Shown: one piece after another, positions 38,620 through 47,845 of the stretch
How the letters are laid out: every line of letters starts with the position of its first letter
Numbering within the stretch: the first letter of the stretch is position 1
Origin: Mesorhizobium loti
GTDB taxonomy: Bacteria; Pseudomonadota; Alphaproteobacteria; Rhizobiales; Rhizobiaceae
DNA length: 64,000 nt
Direction of reading: 5' to 3'
Assembly: GCF_002858745.1 (NCBI RefSeq)
Contig: NZ_PJRO01000005.1
Location: 192,865 to 256,864 of the forward strand
Notes under the pieces: generated by a model
What the model saw: the letters and a program-made list of their open reading frames with translations, nothing else
Databases searched by the model: none
What the model was told of the DNA's origin: nothing
Translations under genes and position numbers: made by a program

Positions 38620-38651
38620 ACAAAAAGGCGGCCCAATAGGGTCGCCTTTTT
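38620..38651. terminator. Bidirectional terminator after hslO
   Basis: AAAAAGGCGGCCC, loop AATA, then GGGTCGCCTTTTT gives a stem of about 11 bp with A and T runs on both sides. It can serve hslO and the convergent RcnB-like gene. Confidence 0.85.
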
Positions 38652-38686
38652 GCTTGGGAGGCGGCGTTTGCCGCGATGGCAGCTCG

Positions 38687-39073
38687 TTATCGGGCAGCGA
38701 TCACGCCGGCGATCAGGCCGGTTGCAATGCCGACCAGAAGATAGTCGTTGCCGGCACGAACCCAATGCTGGCCGGGTCCGGGACGGCGCAAGCCATAGCG
38801 GCTGTAGTCCTTCATGCCCTTGGCGCCACGCCAGCTGTCGTAACGCTGGCCATTTTTCCAGCGTGGTTTGACAACCTGCTTCGTGACAACCTTTTTCTTG
38901 ACGATGACGCGTTCGTTGACGACGCGACGTTCCTTTCGAACCGGTTCCCGGTACTGCGCTGAAATCACGTTCGATTCCGGGACGCTGGGTACCGCGATCG
39001 GCGCGGCAAGGCCCTGCAGGCTCGATGCGACGAGCATCGAAATCGCCAGGCCTGAGAGAATGATGCGTTTCAT
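38687..39073 (-). CDS. RcnB-family periplasmic protein
   Basis: This 128-residue protein has a signal peptide (MKRIILSGLAISMLVASSLQG), a basic Val/Lys-rich middle and the RcnB core YGLRRPGPGQHWVRAGNDYLLV ending in a hydrophobic tail GIATGLIAGVIAA. RcnB of E. coli modulates nickel/cobalt export, but rhizobial relatives of this short form are of unknown function. It converges on hslO. Confidence 0.75.
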   Translation of the reverse strand: MKRIILSGLAISMLVASSLQGLAAPIAVPSVPESNVISAQYREPVRKERRVVNERVIVKKKVVTKQVVKPRWKNGQRYDSWRGAKGMKDYSRYGLRRPGPGQHWVRAGNDYLLVGIATGLIAGVIAAR

Positions 39074-39243
39074 CTGTGGGGCTCCTCATGTGTTCGCACG
39101 AAGAGGATTAGGTCCCTAAGCATGAACCAAAACTGAATGGCGACATTACAATTATGTAATAAATTCAGTGGCTTATATTATGATTTTTGAATAGACGCGA
39201 GTCTGGGCACGGCAGCGCGGAAAGCGGCATCCGTGCCCATCCC

Positions 39244-41241
39244 TCACATGTGATCGCGGGGAATGCGCGCGCTGCGCTCGCGTTCGAACACGATGGTCCC
39301 CTCGTGCGTGGCCTGCATGTGCTCGGAGGTGATCCACTCCGTTTCCGTGCAGGAGAGCTTGATGACGCTGCGGGTCCGGGTTGTCCAACCCTCACGGGCA
39401 ACAGTGCTGTGCGAGATGATTTCAGCTGTCATCGACAGCGGATCTCCAGGCACGATCGACCAGACCTGTTCGGTGATGTCGCGGGCGCTCAGGCCATTGC
39501 CAGGATGGCGGTTGAGGCCGGTGTCCTCGCTGACCCTGTAGCGGGTGACGCCGTTCAGCATATCGCGCTCGACGACGCGGCCGGCTGACCCTTCCTGCAG
39601 CGTCTCGTAACGCGGCAGCGGGTTGGGATTGGCCGGTTCCGGCACATCGATGCGGCGGTGTGCGCCGAGCATCGGCAGCTTTAGTTCGATGGATGAAAGG
39701 TCGATGTCCAATGTCGCGTCATGCGGCGGCGGCAGGATCATCGGCCAATAGGCACTGGACAGCGACAGCCGGATGCGGTGCCCCGGTCCGAAACGGTAGC
39801 CGCAGGCGTCGAGCACCAGTTCCACCTCGACCGTCTTGCCGGGTTCCAGCGCTCTCGGTTCTGCGTTGCCCTCGCGATGCGCGAGGTTGAGCACGCCGAA
39901 TGAGACGCGGGTGGCGGTGCCGTCGGCATGCACATCCACCAGCCGCGCGGCCAGATTGGCAAGCGGCGCATCGCTGGAGAGCCTGAGTTTCAGCACGGGC
40001 TGGCCGAGGATGACGCATTCGTCCGTCAGCATTCCGGTTTCGAACGTCAGCGAACCGGCGTCGTCGAGGCGCTGGTCGCCGGCCATCTCCGTGTCCGGCT
40101 TGAGCGTGAAGAACTCGCCGGCCGCGGTTCCGGTATCCAGCGGCGAACGCAGCAGGGCTTTTCCGCCAGCGCGGCTTTCCGGATCGTGCTGCAATCGGCC
40201 GCCGGAGCCGATCGTCAGGGCCATGGTTTCGGGTTCGCGCCACGCATCCTTGGCGACCCAGTAGCCGGGATCCGCCTCGCGCCAGCGGGCCGGTCGCGGG
40301 CCGTCGAGGATGTAGGCGCGCACCTGCGGCACAGCGTCGGCGCCGTTGTTTTCATCGCACAGCCAGCGGCGCCACCAGGCGATCGCTTCGGCATGGAAAT
40401 CGGCGCGCGGCTTCGGATAGGCGAAATGCGGATATTTGTGCACCCACGGGCCGACCAGCGCCTTGGCCTTGCCCGGCATGCCGGCCACTGCCTTCAGCGG
40501 CGTGTTGCGATAGCCGTCGCCCCAGCCGGAAATAACCAGCGCCGGGACCGGGAAACCATCGAAATCCTCGCCGATCGAGCCATGCTTCCAGAAGTCATCG
40601 CGGCGCTGGTGCGACAGCCATTCCTCCATGAAGAAGGGCTCCTGTTCCAATCGTTCCAGCCACATGGCGCGCCAGCGCTCGCCGACGATCTCCGGGTCGG
40701 GCGAGCGCGACTGGTAGGCGCTCATCGTCGCAGCCCAGGAAAGCTGCGCCGACAGATGCGTGCCGTTCTTGTAGTGGATGTCGTCATTGTAGCGATCGAC
40801 CGTGGAGGCGATGGAGATCACCGCCTTGAGGGCCGGCGGCTTCAGCGCCGCCACCTGCAGGCAGTTGAAGCCGCCCCAGGAGATGCCCATCATGCCGACG
40901 CTGCCGTTCGACCAGGGCTGTGCCGTGATCCATTCGATCACCTCGATGGCATCGGAAAGCTCGCGCGGTGTGTATTCACCGTCGATCACGCCGTCGGATT
41001 CGCCGCTGCCGCGGATATCGACGCGCACGCCGGCGATGCCGGCGGCGGCGAACACCGGATAGGTGGATTCGTCACGCGGCGCGGTCCCGTTGCGCTTGCG
41101 ATAGGGCAGGAACTCCAGAACGGCGGGTGCGGGCACGGCTTTGCCTGCATCGTCCGGCATCCAGATGCGCGCTGCGAGCCGCGAGCCGTCCTTGAGCACG
41201 ATCCACTCGTTCTCGATGACATGGAAATTCGTGTTCGTCAT
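39244..41241 (-). CDS. Cytoplasmic CocE/NonD-family hydrolase
   Basis: This 665-residue protein lacks a signal peptide and starts MTNTNFHVIENEWIVL (ATG 41241; 41253 possible). The alpha/beta hydrolase core shows VRVDIRGSGESDG and the nucleophile serine in GMMGISWGGFNCLQ. The C-terminal half is a jelly roll, with GPGHRIRLSLSSAYWP. It probably hydrolyses amide or ester bonds in acylated compounds. The adjacent peptide-binding protein gene (70 bases upstream, same strand) suggests it may process an imported peptide-like substrate. Confidence 0.82.
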   Translation of the reverse strand: MTNTNFHVIENEWIVLKDGSRLAARIWMPDDAGKAVPAPAVLEFLPYRKRNGTAPRDESTYPVFAAAGIAGVRVDIRGSGESDGVIDGEYTPRELSDAIEVIEWITAQPWSNGSVGMMGISWGGFNCLQVAALKPPALKAVISIASTVDRYNDDIHYKNGTHLSAQLSWAATMSAYQSRSPDPEIVGERWRAMWLERLEQEPFFMEEWLSHQRRDDFWKHGSIGEDFDGFPVPALVISGWGDGYRNTPLKAVAGMPGKAKALVGPWVHKYPHFAYPKPRADFHAEAIAWWRRWLCDENNGADAVPQVRAYILDGPRPARWREADPGYWVAKDAWREPETMALTIGSGGRLQHDPESRAGGKALLRSPLDTGTAAGEFFTLKPDTEMAGDQRLDDAGSLTFETGMLTDECVILGQPVLKLRLSSDAPLANLAARLVDVHADGTATRVSFGVLNLAHREGNAEPRALEPGKTVEVELVLDACGYRFGPGHRIRLSLSSAYWPMILPPPHDATLDIDLSSIELKLPMLGAHRRIDVPEPANPNPLPRYETLQEGSAGRVVERDMLNGVTRYRVSEDTGLNRHPGNGLSARDITEQVWSIVPGDPLSMTAEIISHSTVAREGWTTRTRSVIKLSCTETEWITSEHMQATHEGTIVFERERSARIPRDHM

Positions 41242-41311
41242 GAAACCAACCATGAAAGTGCCGGCAGTGCGCGGCGCGCGCTGCCATTATCATTAAAGAG
41301 AAGATCCGGCC

Positions 41312-42874
41312 TCAGGCCTGGAGCCAGACCCGGCTGGCGATACGGCCGTTGGAAAGGTCGTTGCCGATGTCGTCGACGAAACCCTTCAGCTTCTTCGACG
41401 ACGCATTCAGATAGTCGTTGAACACCGGCAGGATCAGGCCGCCTTCGTCGTGCACCGTGACCGCCATCTGGCGATAGAGGGTGCGGCGTTTGTTCTCGTC
41501 GAGCTCGCCACGTGCCTCAGCCACCAGTCTGTCGAAATCCGGACGCTTGAAGCGCGTGTCGTTCCATTCCGCGTTTGACACATAGGAGGTGGAATAACGC
41601 GCATCCTGCGTCGGGCGGCCGCCCCAGTAGGAAGCGCAGAACGGCTTCTTGTTCCACACCTCCGTCCAATAGCCGTCGCTCGGCTCGCGCTGCACGTCGA
41701 GCTTGATGCCGGCCTTGGCCGCGCTGATCTGGAAAAGCTGCGCCGCATCGACCGCACCGGGGAAGGCGGCATCGGAGGTGCGCAGCAGGATCGGTCCGTC
41801 ATGGCCGGACTTCTTGTAGTGGAACGCCGCCTTGTCGGGATCGTATGGGCGCTGTTCGATGTCGGTCGGCGCCAGCGCATAGCTGCCATTGACCGGATAG
41901 TCATTGCCGATGGTGCCGAAGCCACCCACCACCTGCTTCAGGATCGCCTCGCGGTCGATCGCCAGTTTCAGCGCCATGCGCAGGTCGTTGTTGTCGAAGG
42001 GTGCCGTGTCGCAATGCATCAGGAAGGCGTAGAAGCCCTTGCTGGGCGTACGCAGGATCTCGACCTCGGGCAGCCGCTTCAGCAGCGGCACGACCTTCGG
42101 CTGCACAACGTTGATGAAATCGACCTGGCCTGAGCGCAGTGCATTGATGCGCGCCGTCAGGTCGTTCATGACCGTGATCTCGACGGCGTCGACATAGCCA
42201 CGGTCCTGGCGCCAGTCGTCCTTGTTGCGCTCGAAAGCGGCGCGCACGCCCGGCTCGAACTTGACCAGCTTGTAAGGGCCGGTGCCGATCGCCGCAGCGG
42301 GGTTGTCGTTGCCGCCGTTCGGCTGGATCTGCAGGTGATAGTCGGTCAGCACCAGCGGCAGGTCGGCATTGCCTTCCTTCAGCGTGATGACCAGGTCGCC
42401 GGCCTTGTCCTCGATTTTTTCGATGCCGGTCAAAAGACCGAGCGCGCCCGATTGCGACTTGGCGCCGGCATGGCGCTGCAGCGTGGCGACCGCGTCGGCG
42501 ACGGTCATCGGCTTGCCGTCGTGGAAACGCACATCCTTGCGGATCTTGAAGGTCCACACCTTGGCATCCGGCGAAGGCGACCAGGATTCCGCCAGCGAAG
42601 GCACCGCGACACCGGTCTTGGGGTCGGACTCGATCAGCGTGTCGCCCCAGCAATGCGCGATCACGAACAGCACGCTTGCCGATGCCAATGCCGGGTCGAG
42701 CGCGTCGGCGGAAGCGCCGCCCTCGAGGCCCATCCGCAAGGTGCCGCCGCGCACCGGTTCCTCGGCCATGGCCGGCAAGGAAAAGGTTCCGGCCGCGGCC
42801 GACAGGCCAAGAAGTGCGCTCCCGTGAAGGAAGGTGCGGCGCGAGAGGTTCAACGTGTTACCCAGCTTGATCAT
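41312..42874 (-). CDS. ABC transporter peptide-binding protein (family 5)
   Basis: This 520-residue SBP family 5 protein has a Tat-type signal (SRRTFLHGSALLGLSAAAG, cleavage near AMAEE). Family features are WGDTLIESDPKTGVAVPSLAESW, the DVRFHDGKPMTVADAV segment, and YYKK/LRTSDA-like ligand-binding loops. It would deliver an oligopeptide or opine-like ligand to an ABC permease, but no permease genes are present here. Start ATG 42874 with GGGGAC upstream. It is divergent from a regulator gene. Confidence 0.85.
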   Translation of the reverse strand: MIKLGNTLNLSRRTFLHGSALLGLSAAAGTFSLPAMAEEPVRGGTLRMGLEGGASADALDPALASASVLFVIAHCWGDTLIESDPKTGVAVPSLAESWSPSPDAKVWTFKIRKDVRFHDGKPMTVADAVATLQRHAGAKSQSGALGLLTGIEKIEDKAGDLVITLKEGNADLPLVLTDYHLQIQPNGGNDNPAAAIGTGPYKLVKFEPGVRAAFERNKDDWRQDRGYVDAVEITVMNDLTARINALRSGQVDFINVVQPKVVPLLKRLPEVEILRTPSKGFYAFLMHCDTAPFDNNDLRMALKLAIDREAILKQVVGGFGTIGNDYPVNGSYALAPTDIEQRPYDPDKAAFHYKKSGHDGPILLRTSDAAFPGAVDAAQLFQISAAKAGIKLDVQREPSDGYWTEVWNKKPFCASYWGGRPTQDARYSTSYVSNAEWNDTRFKRPDFDRLVAEARGELDENKRRTLYRQMAVTVHDEGGLILPVFNDYLNASSKKLKGFVDDIGNDLSNGRIASRVWLQA

Positions 42875-43040
42875 TGTGTCCCCATTATTGGAGCCGCCGG
42901 AAATGGCGCTCGGGAGCGATAATGATCCGGGTCCACGCCTGCGCAATTTCGCGCGTTGACGCTGCTTTAAGCGAGTTTACACTGCGGACTGGCAATCCTT
43001 CCGATCCCTGGCCGGTTTCCATTTTTTGCAAGACACACCG

Positions 43041-43835
43041 ATGCACGACGCCCCGGTCAATTTTCCAGCCAACCTCAAATTCGCGTGCAGCACGCGGCGG
43101 TCGATTTCCGATCTGTGCCGCGTCATCGGCGTCAACAGGCAGCAATTCAACCGCTATCTCAACGCCGGAACCTTGCCTTCGGCGCACAATCGCCTGCGGA
43201 TCGCCGCCGTGTTCGGCCTCGATCCGGCCGATTTCAACCTGCCCCCGCCTGCCTTCCAGCGGAAGCTGACGGAAAAAAGCCGCCCGGCCATGGACGCTGG
43301 GCCACTGGACGACGCCTTTCCTGGCGACTTGCGTGCGCTGCGGCCGCATCTCGGCTTCTACCAGACCTGGCACGTATCGCTCTCCTGGCCGGACCAGGTC
43401 GTCTGTTCCTGCGCCCACATGCGCGAGAGAGACGGCCAGGTCATTGTCACGACGCTGGAGCGCATCTTCGATCCCGAGCGCGGCATCTCCCAGCGTTCGC
43501 GCTATGTCGGCCTTGCCGCCTACCAGCGCCAGCGCATCTTCCTGACCGAACTGACCCGTGGCGAAGCGCCGACTTTCGGACAGACGATCCTGATGCCGTT
43601 CGAGCTACATCAGCGCCGCTATCTCCGCGGCCTGACGATGGGCATCTCCTGGCGCAACAACAACATGCCTTATGCGACCCGTACCATCTGGCGCCATCTC
43701 GGCGTCACCGCGAACAAGCGGAGCCTGCTTTCCGCCTGTGGCGTCTACGCGCCGAGCTCCGCTACCTTGCCGTCCGCCGTTGCGTCCTTCCTTGCCGACG
43801 TCCAGCCCTTCACGGCCGCTGCCACGTCATTGTGA
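43041..43835 (+). CDS. Putative HTH regulator with C-terminal sensor-like region
   Basis: This 264-residue protein has an N-terminal XRE-like helix-turn-helix (residues about 12-60, SISDLCRVIGVNRQQFNRYL) and a C-terminal region of about 180 residues that I do not recognise. That region includes PHLGFYQTWHVSLSWPDQVV and MGISWRNNNMPYATRTIW. It is divergent from the peptide-binding-protein gene with 166 bases between starts, so local control of that gene is likely. Start ATG 43041; ATG 43026 is an alternative. Confidence 0.65.
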   Translation: MHDAPVNFPANLKFACSTRRSISDLCRVIGVNRQQFNRYLNAGTLPSAHNRLRIAAVFGLDPADFNLPPPAFQRKLTEKSRPAMDAGPLDDAFPGDLRALRPHLGFYQTWHVSLSWPDQVVCSCAHMRERDGQVIVTTLERIFDPERGISQRSRYVGLAAYQRQRIFLTELTRGEAPTFGQTILMPFELHQRRYLRGLTMGISWRNNNMPYATRTIWRHLGVTANKRSLLSACGVYAPSSATLPSAVASFLADVQPFTAAATSL

Positions 43836-43967
43836 GGCGGTGACGCCTTGAGATGTCGGCCACTAGTGCATCGTCGCGCTGGCATGTTGCCGGCTAGCCG
43901 ACTATTGCTGAGGACAGCCGGAAGCGAGGGCCGGCGGAAACAGAACAGTTTCAGGCACAGGTTTTTC

Positions 43968-44384
43968 ATGATCAGCAAGATTATTATTGCCGCGGCGGCG
44001 TCCCTGCTGGCGGTCTCCGTGGCGAACGCCCAGTCCTGCCAGAAGAATTTCAAGACCGAAGGCGTGCCGATGATAACGGCCGTCAGCTACAAGAGCTCCG
44101 GGGTCTTCCCGAAACTCGATACCAAAAAGGCGCTGGACAACGCCCATCGCGCCATGCTCGCCGAAGGGTTCGAGAACATCAAGGTCGACAAGGCGATGGG
44201 CTCGCTGACCGCCAAGCAGGAAACCTCCGGCTCCGGCCGCGAGCAGACGCTGCGTGTCGTCGTGCGCAAGTCCGGCAAGGGCAGCCGCATCGACGTGGTG
44301 TTCATGGTGCAGCCCGGTCAGGTCGCCCCTGAAGGCGTCACCCGCGACGCCATCTGCCGCGTCATCGAAGGCGCTGCCGGCTGA
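43968..44384 (+). CDS. Hypothetical periplasmic protein
   Basis: This 138-residue protein has a clear signal peptide (MISKIIIAAAASLLAVSVANA, cleavage before QSC). The mature part is small, basic and has alternating strands and helices (ITAVSYKSSGVFPKLD, LRVVVRKSGKGSRIDVVFMV), with two cysteines that could form a disulfide. I do not recognise a family. Start ATG 43968 has a weak ribosome-binding site. A terminator follows. Confidence 0.65.
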   Translation: MISKIIIAAAASLLAVSVANAQSCQKNFKTEGVPMITAVSYKSSGVFPKLDTKKALDNAHRAMLAEGFENIKVDKAMGSLTAKQETSGSGREQTLRVVVRKSGKGSRIDVVFMVQPGQVAPEGVTRDAICRVIEGAAG

Positions 44385-44412
44385 AACCGGATCGATTTCT
44401 GTCTTCCTGACA

Positions 44413-44442
44413 CCCCGGAGGCTCCAGGCTTTCGGGGATTTT
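44413..44442 (+). terminator. Terminator after the periplasmic-protein gene
   Basis: CCCCG (44413-44417) pairs with CGGGG (44433-44437), with an inner AGGC...GCTT pairing and a TTTTTT tail. It lies 29 bases after the stop codon. The rest of 44443-44670 shows no feature. Confidence 0.65.
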
Positions 44443-44670
44443 TGTTCGTCTGGACCTGCATGATGATGGCGCCACGCGCCGATCGGGCCTGGCCAGGAGA
44501 TGTTCCCAGACCATGATCGGGTCGCCCGGTCTCTCGCCCTGGTCTTCATGCGTACCTGTCCAGTTTGGCGCCACGGGCTCCCGGGCAGCGACAAGCTGGA
44601 CCTTCCCCTCCTTCTTTCATAGCTTAATGCTCTGTGGCGAGCATCATCGGCTCAAGTCGGCGGAACGATC

Positions 44671-45876
44671 GTGATCTTCGATTTTTGCATCATCGGCGCC
44701 GGCATCGTTGGTCTTTCGACGGCCATGCAGTTGCAGCAGCGGTTCCAGCATGCCTCGATTGTCGTGCTCGAAAAGGAGGCGGCGCCTGCCTTGCATCAGA
44801 CAGGCCGCAACAGCGGTGTGATCCACGCCGGCGTCTACTATGCTCCCGGGTCGCTCAAGGCCAGGTTCTGCCGGGAAGGCAGCGAGCGCACCATGGCGTT
44901 CTGTCGCGAAAATTCCATTCCCTACGAGCAATGCGGAAAGCTCATCGTCGCCACGTCCCGCGCAGAGCTCGCCCGGCTCGGCGATCTGGAAACACGCGCT
45001 CGCGCCAATGGCCTTGAGCCCTTACGGCTCGACGGCGAGCAACTGGCCGAGCGGGAACCCGAGATAAGCGGATTGGGCGCGCTGCTCATCCGCGAGACCG
45101 GCATCGTCGACTACGGCGCCGTTTGCCGCGGTATCGTCGAGCGGTTCACCGCTGCCGGCGGGGAAATCCGCTTCAGCGCTGTCTGCCGAGGTTTCAAGGA
45201 ACACCCCGGCGAGGTCGAGATAGATACCGATGGTGGCACCTTGCGTGCCCGCTCGGTGATCACATGCGCCGGCGTCCAGTCCGACCGTATGGCGCGTCAG
45301 GCCGGCCTCGACATCGATTTTCGCATCGTGCCGTTCCGTGGCGACTACTTCCGGCTGCGGTCCGAACGCAATGCTATCATCCGCCATCTCATCTATCCCG
45401 TTCCTGATCCGGCGCTGCCCTTTCTCGGCGTACACCTGACCAGGATGATTGGAGGTTTCGTCACGGTGGGGCCGAATGCCGCCCTGTCATTCGCCCGCGA
45501 AGGCTACAGCCGCCTGAGCCTGAACTTCGCGGATTCAATCGACCTGGCTACGTTTCCGGGCTTTTGGCGCGCGATCTGGAGCAACCGTACATCCGCTGTC
45601 GACGAGCTCCACAGCGCCTTGTCCCGCCGCCGCTACCTGGCGCTCTGCCGGAAATATTGCCCTTCGCTCACGCTCGATGATCTGGAACCGTACCCAAGCG
45701 GTATCCGTGCCCAGGCTGTGAAGGCTGACGGCACGCTGGTCCATGATTTCCTCATCGTGCAAACCGCGAGGACCACCCACGTTTGCAATGCCCCTTCGCC
45801 GGCCGCGACCGCCGCCCTGCCGATCGGCGCTTACATCGTCGACACTGTCGCGGAAAAGCTGGCGCATTCGGGGTGA
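44671..45876 (+). CDS. lhgO: L-2-hydroxyglutarate oxidase
   Basis: A 401-residue FAD enzyme that oxidises L-2-hydroxyglutarate to 2-oxoglutarate at the membrane. The N-terminal FAD motif is FCIIGAGIVGLSTAMQLQQR. Diagnostic segments are HQTGRNSGVIHAGVYYAPGS, PFRGDYFRL and HVCNAPSPAATAALPIG. The length matches LhgO (YgaF). Start GTG 44671 with GGCGGAAC upstream. It is monocistronic. It belongs to the core set, just left of the presumed island. Confidence 0.9.
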   Translation: MIFDFCIIGAGIVGLSTAMQLQQRFQHASIVVLEKEAAPALHQTGRNSGVIHAGVYYAPGSLKARFCREGSERTMAFCRENSIPYEQCGKLIVATSRAELARLGDLETRARANGLEPLRLDGEQLAEREPEISGLGALLIRETGIVDYGAVCRGIVERFTAAGGEIRFSAVCRGFKEHPGEVEIDTDGGTLRARSVITCAGVQSDRMARQAGLDIDFRIVPFRGDYFRLRSERNAIIRHLIYPVPDPALPFLGVHLTRMIGGFVTVGPNAALSFAREGYSRLSLNFADSIDLATFPGFWRAIWSNRTSAVDELHSALSRRRYLALCRKYCPSLTLDDLEPYPSGIRAQAVKADGTLVHDFLIVQTARTTHVCNAPSPAATAALPIGAYIVDTVAEKLAHSG

Positions 45877-46162
45877 AGCGTCGAGATACCTGAGCTCTGC
45901 GCGACCAGAGGCGTAGAGCGATTGCCTGTGGGAGTCGCAGGGCAGAGGTCATCGCCTGGCGGAATTGGCTCTCGACGAAATTGCCAGATCCGCCACTGAC
46001 GAGAGGCGGAACCCTCCTGACAGAATGATGTCAGTTTGCCCTGGTTATTCTGTGCAGGTCCGATTCATCCATTTCTGGACGAGCGAGTGCCGTTTGCCTG
46101 GCTGTCGGACTGAACAGAACAATTGCATCTCTAGGGCCAGCAGCAGTGCTGGGGTGATCGAA

Positions 46163-46450
46163 ATGTCCGATTTGACCTTGCCAGAACAATTCCAGCAAAA
46201 GCGCGTCGCGGTTTTGCGCAAACAGCCAGAGCATTGCCCAGTCTCGGAGAAATTTGGGAATGCTCTAAGCAAAGCGCGGCCGTCGAACACGGTTCCACAT
46301 CTCTATGAACGCACCGTCGAGCTCTATCTCGACATTTTGGACATGCAGGCCCATGTCGAAACTGCCAGTCCCGCCCATCTGCGTTCATTCCTGCAGGAGG
46401 CCGAACAGGTTGTTGCTGGCCTGATCAGGAGGGAAGCCGGTTCGTTGTAG
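46163..46450 (+). CDS. Small hypothetical protein, partly repeat-derived
   Basis: This 95-residue reading frame starts at ATG 46163 (MSDLTLPEQFQQKRVAVLRK). Its first 35 or so codons come from a copy of the intergenic repeat described at 46183-46268. The rest (YERTVELYLDILDMQAHVE... FLQEAEQVVAGLIRREAG) is helical and gene-like. No family is recognised and no clear ribosome-binding site is seen. It may be a decayed gene into which a repeat inserted. Confidence 0.35.
   Translation: MSDLTLPEQFQQKRVAVLRKQPEHCPVSEKFGNALSKARPSNTVPHLYERTVELYLDILDMQAHVETASPAHLRSFLQEAEQVVAGLIRREAGSL
46183..46268 (-). repeat. Diverged RIME-like repeat fragment
   Basis: CAATTCCAGCAAAAGCG, then CGTCGCGGTTTTGCG, and later GGAATGCTCT correspond, in reverse orientation, to the second palindrome of the repeats at 19841-19946 and 21412-21510. 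The long AGAGCGTTTCCG hairpin half is missing. Confidence 0.6.
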
Positions 46451-47138
46451 CGACTGGTTTGAAACGACGGTCGGCTGTCCGCCGTGCGGGCTTATCTGTA
46501 GATCAATAACAGGTTGTCCTGACCTGGCTGACAGGACCGCCGACCCATGTACTGGAAGGAGTTGAACTGCGTGTGACGGAGCGGCTCGCCGTCTGGGCGG
46601 CAGCGGCATTGCGGGGCGCTTGTTGCGGAAATAGAACGGAGAAAGAAGCGGTGGTGCGCCTTATCGGCGCATAGTCGAACCCGAAGGGTTCGCAAGGGCG
46701 ACCGCCCGTCGGCCGGTCAGGCCGTGAGCGAAGCGAATTGGCGTGAGATCGAAGACAATGGTGCCAGGGGCGGAATCGAAGAATTCAAGTAACTTATTGA
46801 ATGTGTTGATTAACATAAAGCTTTTGGAAGCCCCGTTACCCGCGCATTTACCCAATTTCAAATCATACCGGTGGTTCGATTCCGTTTTCCACAGAAAGTT
46901 TGCCTCTTGAGTCCTGTGCTAGCGCCGTGTCGCGATGCGCGTCTGTTTGGTTGGGCCTCATTGCGCCTTCTTATCTCGGATTGGTTTCCGGCTTGCTGTC
47001 CCGTACGCCCGGGCTGCTGTTATCGGCGCAAACGAATGACGGCTTTGCGCTCGCAAGCACGAACCCGCTACGCGGGAGTGGCACGAGGTTCTGTGAGGTT
47101 GAGCGCCCTTGAGCAGGTAGAAGTCGCGATCTGACGAT
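46451..47138. other. Gene-poor junction region at the left end of the island
   Basis: About 690 bases contain no convincing gene on either strand. Base composition is mixed, including an AT-rich stretch around 46790-46865. It holds a tRNA-3'-end-like fragment (46759-46780) and an inverted partner of part of it (46875-46884). It lies between core genes and the truncated recombinase. Confidence 0.5.
46759..46780 (-). other. tRNA/tmRNA 3'-end-like fragment, possible attachment-site remnant
   Basis: Read on the minus strand this is TTCGATTCCGCCCCTGGCAC CA, resembling the T loop, T-stem 3' strand, acceptor 3' strand and CCA of a tRNA or tmRNA. The rest of such an RNA is not present on either side. 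Integrases commonly recombine at such 3' ends. Confidence 0.35.
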
Positions 47139-47165
47139 GGAGTTCCTTTCAACCAGAGGAACTCC
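47139..47165 (+). promoter_or_regulatory. Hairpin covering the recombinase ribosome-binding site
   Basis: GGAGTTCC (47139-47146) and GGAACTCC (47158-47165) form a perfect 8-bp stem with an 11-base loop. It ends two bases before ATG 47168 and includes the likely GAGGAA ribosome-binding site. Confidence 0.6.
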
Positions 47166-47167
47166 AC

Positions 47168-47740
47168 ATGGCCAACCAATCCAAAGGTTCATCGATATCG
47201 CCGCTTCGCCAGCGCATGCAGGAAGACATGCTGATGCGCGGGCTGGGACCGCATACCCGGCAAGACTACGTTCGTCACGTCCGGAATTTTGCGGCGTTTC
47301 TCGGACGCTCTCCAGATACGGCGGCACCCGAGGAGGTTCGCCGTTTCCAGTTGCGCCAACATGAGAGTGGCGTCGGTCCTGCAACGATCAACAGCACCGT
47401 CTCGGCGTTGCGGTTTCTGTTCCTGGTGACGCTGCAGCGGCGCGACCTGTCGCGTGCACTGGTGATCACCCGCTATCAGCGCAAGCTGCCCGACGTACTA
47501 AGCGTCGACGAGGCGGCACGGCTGCTCGAAGCTGCGCCCGGCATCAAATATAAGGCCGCGCTCGGTGTCGCCTACGGCGCTGCGCAGCGCAGAGGAAGCC
47601 TGCCAGTGGTGGCATCCGAAATTCGACAGGTCGAAGACCCTACAAAAAGCAGGCGATCCATTCTGGCGAATGCTCTCAAGGGATGCAATGAAGTCGGCCG
47701 CACGGCGACCAGAGGGTGGCAACGTCAGGCTCAGACTTGA
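47168..47740 (+). pseudogene. Truncated tyrosine recombinase / integrase
   Basis: The first 138 or so residues match the N-terminal SAM-like and core-binding part of a phage-type integrase: LRQRMQEDMLMRGLGPHTRQ, FAAFLGRSPDTAAPEEVRR, INSTVSALRFLFLVTLQRRD, then LSVDEAARLLEAAPG and AALGVAYGA. After about 47578 the sequence no longer matches. The expected catalytic arginine (GLRVSE block), HxxR and tyrosine are absent, and the frame runs on through unrelated residues. It is the type that accompanies IS91-like elements and is inactive. Positions 47580-47840 hold an unidentified remnant. Confidence 0.75.
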
Positions 47741-47845
47741 GCACAGCTTCCGGGGCGTGCCCTTAGCGCTTCGTTTTCGGGAATGACCGTCAGGCCAATC
47801 CGCCAATGAACGTCGGGAGGCTCGCAAGGCACTGTGCTATTTTCC

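Noticed and set aside
39928..41421. Plus-strand open frame of 497 codons
   Set aside because: Antisense of the CocE-type hydrolase and the end of the peptide-binding-protein gene.
47565..47786. Small plus-strand frame after the recombinase (CQWWHPKFDRSKTLQ)
   Set aside because: Possibly a fragment of another gene, but too short and unrecognised to annotate.
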